Origin: Verrucomicrobiota bacterium
GTDB taxonomy: Bacteria; Verrucomicrobiota; Verrucomicrobiia; Chthoniobacterales; UBA10450
Reading direction: 5' to 3'
DNA: 5,501 nucleotides
NCBI GenBank assembly: GCA_003221375.1
Contig: QHRI01000312.1
Span: 2,332 to 7,832 of the forward strand
Notes under the pieces: model-generated
Told to the model about the DNA's origin: nothing
What the model saw: only the letters and a program-made list of their open reading frames with translations
Databases searched by the model: none
In this document: positions 1-5,501 of the stretch, in pieces
Numbering within the stretch: position 1 is the first letter of the stretch
Layout: each line of letters starts with the position of its first letter
Translations under genes and position numbers: made by a program

Positions 1-661
1 GAGTATGGCGCCTTCGCGTTTTTACCAATGCCGCAGCACTGGCAATTTGACTGTCGGGCAACCCAACGAATGCCCCAATGCGCCGTAATTCGACTTCTGG
101 GTTCTCGAAAAACGAATCGTAATGAGTAACAAGTCGGTTTTGCTCGCTTGCCGCCTCGATCACGCGGCGATTATAAATTTCCCAAAGGCGCAGACCTAAT
201 GAATAAGATGTTCCGTTTCGCTCCCGCATCGAGTGGGCGGCTTCCAACGGGTTGCGTACCATGATGACCGTTTTCATCCCGGGAAGCACCTCTTGCCAGA
301 ATGGAAGCGTCAAACTGTTGCGCGGATCCTTCCAACCCCAGACGCCTCTCGAATCGAATCCTTCAATCAGCATGCGCGCTTTCATGCGCAACGGATCAAG
401 CCGAGGATCTTTGAAGTTCTCGTTAGCCGCCGGTGGCAAATCCCAGGCACCACCGAGCCCATTTAACAACTCGTCGTTCAAGGCGACGAACCCCAGATGC
501 TCCCAGAACCCATCGGGGTTATCGGTCTGCGGGGGCATCAATGCGTCTTCGGGGCCGAGGTAAAGCCCGCAGACGTGCAATAGCCTTGTGAGCATCGATG
601 TTCCTGAGCGATGTGCTCCGGCAATGCAAATCGCTGTCTGGGTGTCAGCGCTATTTTTCAC
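1..661 (-). CDS. Sulfotransferase family protein, C-terminus cut by the window edge
   Basis: This 220-codon reading frame runs off the left edge, so the 3' end is missing. Residues 14-22 (AGAHRSGTS) form the P-loop-like 5'-phosphosulfate loop of PAPS-dependent sulfotransferases. The stretch WGWKDPR at 108-114, followed by SLTLPFW, is typical of this family. Residues VRNPLEAAHSM at 135-145 match the 3'-phosphate-binding region (Arg136, Ser144). YDSFFENPEVELRRI at 181-195, then a late RRRH (216-219), match the usual C-terminal part of the fold. The protein is expected to transfer sulfate from PAPS to a hydroxyl of a glycan or other acceptor; the acceptor cannot be told. The start is GTG at 661, directly after an in-frame TGA (664-662), so no longer upstream start exists; no clear ribosome binding site is seen. 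It could be a stand-alone enzyme or the first domain of a larger protein. It is divergent from rph. Confidence 0.85.
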   Translation of the reverse strand, partial: MKNSADTQTAICIAGAHRSGTSMLTRLLHVCGLYLGPEDALMPPQTDNPDGFWEHLGFVALNDELLNGLGGAWDLPPAANENFKDPRLDPLRMKARMLIEGFDSRGVWGWKDPRNSLTLPFWQEVLPGMKTVIMVRNPLEAAHSMRERNGTSYSLGLRLWEIYNRRVIEAASEQNRLVTHYDSFFENPEVELRRIGAFVGLPDSQIASAAALVKTRRRHT

Positions 662-824
662 TCAAAACGCTTAAACAACGATGGTCAGCGCAGTGCGTCA
701 AGCCGATTACTCAGGGCTAGCGAGTGATCGCCATCCGTGCGAACCGGATCGTTCATAACGGAATCCCATCGGCAGTTATAAATCTTTCGTCGCGCAAATC
801 CCGGCTACATTTAAGTTCCCAACC
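662..824. promoter_or_regulatory. Divergent intergenic region with weak promoter candidates
   Basis: This 163-bp gap separates the leftward sulfotransferase gene from rightward rph, so it should hold both promoters. For rph the best -10-like hexamer is TATAAA at 777-782, with a poor -35 (TTCATA at 752-757, spacing 19). For the sulfotransferase, TTGACG on the minus strand (701-696) resembles a -35 element, but a -10 box at the right distance is poor (TTGTTT at 678-673), and it would leave almost no leader before the GTG. No operator or riboswitch-like fold was recognised. The promoter calls are inference from weak matches only. Confidence 0.25.
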
Positions 825-1574
825 ATGCAGCGAATTGACGGCCGTGGACCTGACGAAATTCGGTCGATCAACTTTGAGTTGAATGTCGCCCCGCATGCGA
901 GCGGTTCAGTGCTCGTTTCGATGGGGCAAACCCGCGTTATCTGTGGCATCACGATCGAAGAAGTGGTGCCGCGCTGGATGAAAGAGCAGGGAGTGACTGG
1001 TGGCTGGCTTACCGCTGAGTATTCAATGCTTCCGTATTCGACACGGCCGCGAAAGCCCCGAGACGTCGCAAAAGGTCGTCTCGACGGGCGCAGCGTAGAG
1101 ATTCAGCGGCTGATCGGCCGATCGCTGCGCGCAGTGATCGATCTTGAAAAACTGGGGTCGCGCACGATCTGGGTCGATTGCGATGTTTTGCAGGCCGATG
1201 GCGGAACACGCACGACCGCAATCACCGGAGCGAGTCTGGCGCTCGCCATTGCCTGCCGGAAACTCGTGAGGGAAAAAAAACTCGATGCGCCTCCAATGCA
1301 AAAATTGGTCGCCGCCGTGAGTGCAGGCATTCTGGATGGGCGGGGCATTTTGGATCTTAACTACGAAGAGGACAAACTCGTTGCTGTTGATTTTAATCTT
1401 GTGGCTACCGAAGATGGCGAATTCGTAGAGGTGCAAGGCTCCGGTGAAGAAGCGACGTTTGCGGGATCGCAACTGGATGAAATGCTCGCACTCGCACGCA
1501 AAGGCGTCGTAGAACTGATCGCAGCGCAACGCGCTGTTCTGGCGCGAATCATGGTTTCGCCGCCGGAAACTTAA
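825..1574 (+). CDS. rph: Ribonuclease PH
   Basis: A complete 249-residue protein, close to the usual RNase PH length (about 240). RNase PH is a phosphate-dependent 3'-to-5' exoribonuclease that trims tRNA 3' ends and forms a hexameric ring in the cytoplasm. The family start is present as RIDGRGPDEIR (3-13). The phosphate-binding arginines align with E. coli Arg86 and Arg126 as Arg89 (in GRLDGRSVEIQRLIGR, 84-99) and Arg129 (in LQADGGTRT, 122-130). The two acidic catalytic residues are Asp183 and Asp189 in the EED...VDF stretch. The VEVQGSGEE motif at 201-209 is also typical. No insertion or truncation is seen against the E. coli protein. The ATG at 825 fits the family N-terminus, although no Shine-Dalgarno sequence precedes it. 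In many bacteria rph is followed by rdgB; here a gmd-like gene follows after 45 bp on the same strand, so co-transcription is possible. Confidence 0.96.
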   Translation: MQRIDGRGPDEIRSINFELNVAPHASGSVLVSMGQTRVICGITIEEVVPRWMKEQGVTGGWLTAEYSMLPYSTRPRKPRDVAKGRLDGRSVEIQRLIGRSLRAVIDLEKLGSRTIWVDCDVLQADGGTRTTAITGASLALAIACRKLVREKKLDAPPMQKLVAAVSAGILDGRGILDLNYEEDKLVAVDFNLVATEDGEFVEVQGSGEEATFAGSQLDEMLALARKGVVELIAAQRAVLARIMVSPPET

Positions 1575-1619
1575 ATCGTTGCTCGCACACATTGCTTGAT
1601 TTAAAGCGAGACGCCGCTC

Positions 1620-2792
1620 ATGAAGAAAGCACTCATCACCGGCATTACTGGCCAGGATGGTAGTTATCTAGCCGATCTGCTGCTGGAGAAAGACGGCATC
1701 ATTCGCCGCGCCAGCACGTTCAACACTTCCCGCATTGACCATCTTTACACCGACCCTCACGTCAACGGCGTTCGAATGTTTCTGCATTACGGAGACCTTA
1801 GCGACTCTGTAAATCTGGTGAAGCTGCTTTACGATTTGAAGCCGGACGAGATCTATCATCTGGCAGCACAGAGCCACGTACGGGTGAGCTTCGATATACC
1901 GGAATACACGTCGGACGTTACTGGCGTCGGCACGATCCGCATTTTGGAAGCGATTCGAGAAGTGGGGTTGCGCTCACGTTTCTATCAAGCATCAAGCAGC
2001 GAAATGTTTGGCAAGGCGCAGGAAGTACCGCAAACCGAGAAGACACCGTTCTGGCCCCGAAGCCCGTACGGGGTGGCCAAGGCATTCGCCTATTGGGCGA
2101 CAGTTAACTATCGGGAGAGCTACGGGCTTTGCGCGAGCAATGGCATTTTGTTCAATCACGAAAGCCCGCGCCGCGGTGAAACCTTTGTCACTCGCAAAAT
2201 CTCGCGTGCAGTTGCCGCGATTAAACATGGACTGCAAAAAGAATTGTTTCTCGGTACTCTCGATGCAAAGCGAGACTGGGGATATGCGCCTGAGTACGTG
2301 GAAGGGATGTGGCGAATCCTTCAACATGGAGAGGGGAACGATTTTGTGTTGGCCACCGGCGAAACACACACCGTGCGTGAGTTTGTCGAGACGGCCTTTG
2401 CACATGTCAATCTCGACTGGAAGGAATTTGTTAAACATGACCCACGTTATGAGCGTCCGGCGGAAGTGGATCTTTTGATCGGTGATCCGTCCAAAGCGAA
2501 AAAAATTCTCGGTTGGGAACCAAAAGTGCGATTTCACGAGCTCGTTCGCATCATGGTCGACGCAGACATGAAATTGCTTTCTCGCGAAACGCCAAGAAAT
2601 TGCAACGGGCGATTTCCTTCTGACACGTATGGGAGTGAGCCCGGGCGGTGGCGCCCTACTGGCGTGAATCGATTGCAGCGAGTTCCGCCTCGACCATTTC
2701 ACGCACAAGTTGCGCAAAATTTCCAGCCGGCTTCCACCCAAGTGTTTTGCCAATCTTTTCCGAGCAGCCAACTAGGCGCACCGGCTCGGTAG
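1620..2792 (+). CDS. gmd: GDP-mannose 4,6-dehydratase-like protein (copy 1), internal 4-codon gap and doubtful C-terminus
   Basis: An extended short-chain dehydrogenase. Gmd converts GDP-mannose to GDP-4-keto-6-deoxymannose with bound NADP(H), in the cytoplasm. Visible motifs are [11 protein letters not shown] (7-17, dinucleotide loop), [15 protein letters not shown] (29-43), HYGDLSD (56-62), ASSSE (124-128, Ser126 where Thr is usual, and Glu128), SPYGVAK (148-154, catalytic Tyr150 and Lys154), [10 protein letters not shown] (178-187), RDWG (218-221) and [15 protein letters not shown] (279-293). Two things are odd. First, LLLEKD (20-25) is followed directly by GIIRR, where Gmd proteins have about four more residues (KGYEVHGI; copy 2 here has KDYTVHGI), so part of the second Rossmann strand is missing. 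Second, family similarity stops near residue 320 (about 2580). The last 70 residues are rich in Arg, Pro and Ser, look out of frame, and partly read antisense through the end of copy 2. The gene may be damaged, contain sequence errors, or be a functional variant. The ATG at 1620 gives the family N-terminus. Confidence 0.85.
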   Translation: MKKALITGITGQDGSYLADLLLEKDGIIRRASTFNTSRIDHLYTDPHVNGVRMFLHYGDLSDSVNLVKLLYDLKPDEIYHLAAQSHVRVSFDIPEYTSDVTGVGTIRILEAIREVGLRSRFYQASSSEMFGKAQEVPQTEKTPFWPRSPYGVAKAFAYWATVNYRESYGLCASNGILFNHESPRRGETFVTRKISRAVAAIKHGLQKELFLGTLDAKRDWGYAPEYVEGMWRILQHGEGNDFVLATGETHTVREFVETAFAHVNLDWKEFVKHDPRYERPAEVDLLIGDPSKAKKILGWEPKVRFHELVRIMVDADMKLLSRETPRNCNGRFPSDTYGSEPGRWRPTGVNRLQRVPPRPFHAQVAQNFQPASTQVFCQSFPSSQLGAPAR

Positions 2793-3654
2793 GACGATTG
2801 AACAAAGAATCGTGCTTCACATATTTCTCCCATGGAAGACCGACAACTGCGAATGCTGCGTCAACAAACTCACGCACGGAATGTGTCTCCCCGGTCGCCA
2901 CTACGTAATCGTCGGCTGTCTGGTGTTGCAGCATTAACCACATTGCCTGCACGTAATCCTGGGCACGGCCCCAATCTCTTCGGCTCTCCAGGTTCCCGAG
3001 GACGAGTTCATCATCGAGATTTCGAGCAATCCGTGCGGCCCCACGTGCGATTTTGCGCGTCACGAAATTTTCCCCGCGCCGTGGCGACTCGTGATTGTAA
3101 AGAATACCATTGCAAACAAAGAGTCCGTATGATTGTCGATAAACCCGTGCCAATTGCGTTGCGAACGCTTTTGCGCAACCATATGGGCTCGTCGGCCGAA
3201 GCGGGGTGTTCTCCGTTTGCGGCGAAGCGGATGCATCTCCAAAAATTTCCGCGCTCGAAGCATGATAAAACTTCACCGGCGATGGCTGCGCGCGGACGAT
3301 TTCCAGCAGCCGCAGCGTTGCCATGCCCGTCTCCTCGCATGTCGATTCGGGAATTTCGAAGCTCAGGCCGACATGGCTTTGCCCAGCGAGATGATACATC
3401 TCTGTCGGGGAAACCTCGGAGATAATCCGACGCAAGGTAGTGCTATCGGACAGATCGCCATAGTGGAGAAATAAGCGTCGACCGTAGAGTTTTTCGTCGC
3501 GCCGCAGATGCTCGATGCGCGAACGCAACAGATTGCTCGTGCGCCGCACGATTCCGTGCACGGTGTAATCTTTCTTCAGCAGCAATTCAGACAAATAGGA
3601 ACCGTCCTGGCCAGTGATTCCGGTAATCAGGGCAACTTTCTTGGACTCTTTCAT
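2656..3654 (-). CDS. GDP-mannose 4,6-dehydratase-like protein (copy 2), complete
   Basis: A complete 332-residue extended short-chain dehydrogenase of the Gmd family, within the usual length. Motifs are [11 protein letters not shown] (11-21), an intact second strand [10 protein letters not shown] (29-38), HYGDLSD (64-70), ASSAE (132-136, Ser134 and Glu136), SPYGCAK (156-162, Tyr158 and Lys162), [10 protein letters not shown] (186-195), RDWG (226-229), and [12 protein letters not shown] (253-264), which also occurs nearly unchanged in copy 1. It differs from classical Gmd after the Arg pair: [14 protein letters not shown] (39-52) replaces the usual [13 protein letters not shown]. The last part ([10 protein letters not shown], 291-300) also departs from the usual AEVDLLxGDPSKA. 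The likely activity is dehydration of a GDP-hexose, most simply GDP-mannose, but a different nucleotide sugar or a related reductase role is possible. Its stop (TAG, 2658-2656) lies inside the tail of copy 1, so the genes converge. No clear Shine-Dalgarno sequence precedes the ATG at 3654. No GDP-fucose synthase partner is in the window. Confidence 0.9.
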   Translation of the reverse strand: MKESKKVALITGITGQDGSYLSELLLKKDYTVHGIVRRTSNLLRSRIEHLRRDEKLYGRRLFLHYGDLSDSTTLRRIISEVSPTEMYHLAGQSHVGLSFEIPESTCEETGMATLRLLEIVRAQPSPVKFYHASSAEIFGDASASPQTENTPLRPTSPYGCAKAFATQLARVYRQSYGLFVCNGILYNHESPRRGENFVTRKIARGAARIARNLDDELVLGNLESRRDWGRAQDYVQAMWLMLQHQTADDYVVATGETHSVREFVDAAFAVVGLPWEKYVKHDSLFNRPTEPVRLVGCSEKIGKTLGWKPAGNFAQLVREMVEAELAAIDSRQ

Positions 3655-3876
3655 TTAAGAATTCACTGCGTCTCGCCGAAGCTTCGTAATCATCAAAAGA
3701 GGAAATAATCAAGCGTATTGGCTGTTTGAGAGGCAAACGCAAGATTTGCTCAGTAGTGCAAAGAGGCTCCTCAGTACTGAACAGCATCTCCTGTCCGCGC
3801 ACCCCGTATGGTGCGCAAAAGAGTTTTCATATTTGATATTCACCCCACGGACGCGCGCGGGGCGACGGCGACAGCC
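3655..3876. other. Non-coding gap between the transpeptidase gene and gmd copy 2
   Basis: A 222-bp stretch between two leftward genes. It holds a perfect 7-bp inverted repeat at 3797-3816 (listed separately). Next to the transpeptidase stop, at about 3843-3862, CCCC and GGGG can pair around a GC-rich middle to give a weaker hairpin, but no T-run follows it on the minus strand. CTCAGTA occurs twice near 3749-3778. I found no convincing -35/-10 pair for gmd copy 2. A reading frame that crosses this stretch enters the copy 2 gene in the wrong frame and looks like a shadow, so no protein is called here. Confidence 0.5.
3797..3816. repeat. Perfect GC-rich inverted repeat (hairpin), possible terminator
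   Basis: GCGCACC (3797-3803) and GGTGCGC (3810-3816) are exact reverse complements around a 6-base loop, CCGTAT. On the plus-strand side it is followed by AAAAGAGTTTT (3817-3827). The transcript expected here runs leftward from the transpeptidase gene, and on that strand the stem is followed by GGACAGGAG rather than a T-run. A classical intrinsic terminator for that gene is therefore not well supported. It may act as an RNA stem protecting a 3' end, or as a protein site. Confidence 0.4.
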
Positions 3877-4560
3877 TTATCGCATTACAAACGGCGCAGG
3901 ATTCGTATCGGCCATCGAATGAGCTGAGACGAGACTCGGGACTGCCACTGCTAGCGGCACGTTCACGATGGTAACTCCGGCGCCCGTTCCCACGACATTG
4001 TACAGTTGAATGACGTCGCTCGAGCGCATCCGGATGCATCCATAACTCGCAGGTGTCCCGATGAGGCGTTCCTCCGGCGTGCCGTGAATGTAAATATCCC
4101 GGCCAAACGCGTTGGCGTTTTGGGCTTCCAATCCGCGTAGCCACAGGATGCGCGTCACGATTGGATCCCGGCCTGGAGAATCCGGCGCAACGATTTCACC
4201 GGTTCGACGCCGATCCTTGAAAACCGTCCCGGGAGGTGCGCTTTCGCCGATTTTCTCGGCGATCTGCAGCTTACCCAGCGGCGTAAAACGGCTGCCGCGC
4301 CAATCGCCCAATCCAAACTTCGACGTAGAGACCGGATAAATTGCCACCACGTTGCCGCGATCAACGAGGGCCAATTTTTGTTCACGCGTGCTGACGACGA
4401 TCTGATGCTGCGTATCTGGCGCCGCGCAGGATGCGAGAAAGAAAGCAAAAAGCAATAGGCAGGGACTGATCGCCGAGCCGTCCATTTTGTCGCGAGTTTT
4501 CGGTGCTCCCTCGCCACGGCGAGCAAGCTGTTGTCGCGCCCTACCATTATCCATGCTCAT
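3877..4560 (-). CDS. L,D-transpeptidase (YkuD domain), probable lipoprotein
   Basis: A 227-residue protein with the YkuD/ErfK catalytic signature: YIHGTPE (157-163) and SYGCIRM (172-178), giving His159 and the nucleophile Cys175 at the usual spacing, with SDVIQLYN after it. Family members form 3-3 crosslinks in peptidoglycan or attach proteins to it, outside the cytoplasmic membrane. Residues 34-45 are hydrophobic and end in LASC, a lipobox with Cys45 as the likely lipidated residue. RFTPLGKLQI (91-100) resembles the TPxGxF region common in the family. The start is uncertain. ATG at 4560 overlaps the tatD stop as ATGA and implies translational coupling, but gives a long basic stretch before the hydrophobic core. 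ATG at 4485 (Met26) gives a 20-residue signal lacking basic residues. The His often seen before the Gly-Cys pair is Tyr173 here. The C-terminal 25 residues after VNVPLA match nothing I recognise. Confidence 0.88.
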   Translation of the reverse strand: MSMDNGRARQQLARRGEGAPKTRDKMDGSAISPCLLLFAFFLASCAAPDTQHQIVVSTREQKLALVDRGNVVAIYPVSTSKFGLGDWRGSRFTPLGKLQIAEKIGESAPPGTVFKDRRRTGEIVAPDSPGRDPIVTRILWLRGLEAQNANAFGRDIYIHGTPEERLIGTPASYGCIRMRSSDVIQLYNVVGTGAGVTIVNVPLAVAVPSLVSAHSMADTNPAPFVMR

Positions 4561-5420
4561 GCCCGATTGAACTGAAAAAACTTTTCTGCAGTTTCGGTCG
4601 TCGCCTCCGCAAGTTCGTCGAGTGAAATCTTTCGCGCTGCTGCAATTGTTTCTGCCATGATGCGCGTATGCGCCGGTTCAGAGCGTTTGCCACGAAAAGG
4701 GACAGGCGCCAGATATGGGCAATCGGTTTCCACCATGAATTTCCAAAGCGGGATTTGTGCTGCAACTTCTCGCACAGCCGCTCCGTTTTTGAAAGTGACA
4801 ATTCCAGTGAACGAAACGAGTTGGTCGAGGTTGAGAACTTCGTTCGCCTGATCCAGCGAGCCGCCGAAACAATGAAAAACGCCACGAACCTTGCCGGCGT
4901 ATGGCGCCATGATCTTGAGCGTGTCCTCCCATGCGTCGCGCTGATGGATCACCACGTTGAGTCCCAGTTCCGCCGCAAGATCGAGTTGCTGCTGAAATAG
5001 GCTCGCCTGTTTCGATTTGAAAGCGCCGTCACGAATTTGTGCTTCGATTTCTTCGTCAGTCTCAGTTCGCAGCGCGGACATAACCTGGACCTGCTCCTCC
5101 TTCGCTACTTGTTCGCTTGGTAAACGGTGATAATCGAGCCCTGTTTCACCGATTGCCACGACTCGCGGGTTCTTCGCCAGTTCACGCAAGGGCGTGATCA
5201 CATCGTCCTCCCCTTCTTCAACGGAAGTTGGGTGAACTCCGATCGCTGCGAAGACGGCTGGATGCTTTTCTGCCAGCTCGATCGCGCGCCGGCTGCTTTC
5301 CAATGATGTGCCGATCGTTATGATGCGCGTAACGCCCGCATCGTTTGCGCGACGCAGCACGTCCTCGAGATCACTCGCAAAATCGGGAAAATCGAGATGT
5401 GCGTGGGTGTCGATGAGCAT
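4557..5420 (-). CDS. tatD: TatD-family metal-dependent hydrolase (DNase) with a lineage insertion
   Basis: A complete 287-residue protein of the TatD family: a TIM-barrel, two-metal hydrolase, several members of which have 3'-to-5' DNase activity in the cytoplasm. Metal ligands are visible in order: His6 and His8 in IDTHAHLD (3-10), Glu92 in GETGLD (91-96), His159 in VVIHQRD (156-162), His183 in VFHCFGG (181-187) and Asp233 in VETDCPYL (230-237). GVHP (61-64) is also a family motif. From Asp96 of GETGLD to His159 is 63 residues; in E. coli TatD the matching distance is about 32. An extra stretch of about 31 residues, rich in Glu and Gln, therefore sits near 101-137. The ATG at 5420 gives the standard MLIDTHAHLDF start. 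The stop overlaps the transpeptidase ATG by four bases, so the two are probably one transcript. Which TatD subgroup it belongs to (TatD, YcfH, YjjV) is not settled. Confidence 0.94.
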   Translation of the reverse strand: MLIDTHAHLDFPDFASDLEDVLRRANDAGVTRIITIGTSLESSRRAIELAEKHPAVFAAIGVHPTSVEEGEDDVITPLRELAKNPRVVAIGETGLDYHRLPSEQVAKEEQVQVMSALRTETDEEIEAQIRDGAFKSKQASLFQQQLDLAAELGLNVVIHQRDAWEDTLKIMAPYAGKVRGVFHCFGGSLDQANEVLNLDQLVSFTGIVTFKNGAAVREVAAQIPLWKFMVETDCPYLAPVPFRGKRSEPAHTRIMAETIAAARKISLDELAEATTETAEKFFQFNRA

Positions 5421-5423
5421 GAG

Positions 5424-5468
5424 GCGTTAAAGCGTAGAAGGTTGAAGCGTTAAAACGTTTCGAAGAGT
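5424..5468. repeat. Short degenerate repeat upstream of tatD
   Basis: GCGTTAAA occurs at 5424-5431 and again at 5447-5454, 23 bases apart. Related pieces lie between and after them (GCGTAGAAG, GTTGAA, ACGTTTCGAAG), so the stretch reads as a worn tandem array of a unit of about 8 to 9 bases related to GCGTTRAA. It lies within 50 bases upstream of the tatD start and could overlap its promoter or leader. The function is unknown. Confidence 0.4.
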
Positions 5469-5501
5469 AGACGGCTAGTATTTCGCTTCAATGCTTTATC
5501 G

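Noticed and set aside
233..563. Two plus-strand frames in the left region
   Set aside because: The minus strand here encodes a sulfotransferase with both PAPS-binding motifs, so these are shadows.
1023..1592. Antisense frame of 189 codons opposite rph
   Set aside because: No family features, Cys- and Arg-rich, fully opposite a confident RNase PH gene.
1992..2771. Long antisense reading frame (259 codons) across gmd copy 1
   Set aside because: It lies opposite clear Gmd coding sequence, has Arg/Cys/His-rich composition and no recognisable motif; it is a shadow.
2832..3425. Plus-strand frame of 197 codons opposite gmd copy 2
   Set aside because: Composition is typical of a reverse-strand shadow, and the minus-strand gene is clear.
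1606..3676. GCGAGACGC shortly upstream of both gmd starts (1606-1614 plus; 3676-3668 minus)
   Set aside because: A 9-base match is expected many times by chance in a window this size, and the distances to the ATGs differ (14 and 22 bases).
3587..3802. Minus-strand frame of 71 codons crossing the gap upstream of gmd copy 2
   Set aside because: It enters the copy 2 N-terminus in the wrong frame and shows no motif; the part in the gap is too short to support a gene.
1..5501. Search for a defence system, CRISPR array, IS element, integrase, attachment site, tRNA or riboswitch
   Set aside because: No repeat-spacer pattern, transposase motif, tRNA-like fold or long terminal repeat was visible; all sizeable genes belong to known metabolic or envelope families.

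Overview
The window looks like a piece of a bacterial chromosome of moderately high GC with closely packed genes on both strands. Start codons mostly lack a recognisable Shine-Dalgarno sequence. No plasmid, phage, IS, tRNA, rRNA or CRISPR signal is visible. The TatD protein carries a long insertion that, from memory, resembles TatD proteins of Verrucomicrobiota. That points tentatively to a Verrucomicrobiota-like organism, but this is inference and was not tested by any search.

Layout from left to right: (1) 1-661, minus strand, the N-terminal 220 residues of a PAPS-dependent sulfotransferase that runs off the left edge. (2) 662-824, a 163-bp divergent intergenic region. (3) 825-1574, plus strand, RNase PH (rph). 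(4) 1620-2792, plus strand, a GDP-mannose 4,6-dehydratase-like gene (gmd copy 1), with four codons missing in the nucleotide-binding fold and a suspect C-terminal tail. (5) 2656-3654, minus strand, a second, divergent GDP-mannose 4,6-dehydratase-like gene (gmd copy 2), converging on the first. (6) 3655-3876, a 222-bp non-coding stretch with a perfect GC-rich hairpin. (7) 3877-4560, minus strand, an L,D-transpeptidase (YkuD fold) with a probable lipoprotein signal. (8) 4557-5420, minus strand, a TatD-family metal-dependent hydrolase whose stop overlaps the transpeptidase start by 4 bp. (9) 5421-5501, a non-coding end with a short degenerate repeat.

The two Gmd-like proteins would turn GDP-mannose into GDP-4-keto-6-deoxymannose, the precursor of GDP-fucose, GDP-rhamnose and related sugars. 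The neighbouring sulfotransferase could modify a surface glycan. The transpeptidase acts on the cell wall. The window therefore mixes cell-envelope functions (sulfotransferase, Gmd pair, Ldt) with housekeeping nucleases (RNase PH, TatD). The most unusual points are the internal 4-codon loss and the out-of-frame-looking tail of gmd copy 1, the inverted pair of diverged gmd paralogues, and the roughly 31-residue TatD insertion. I found no convincing undescribed multi-gene system.
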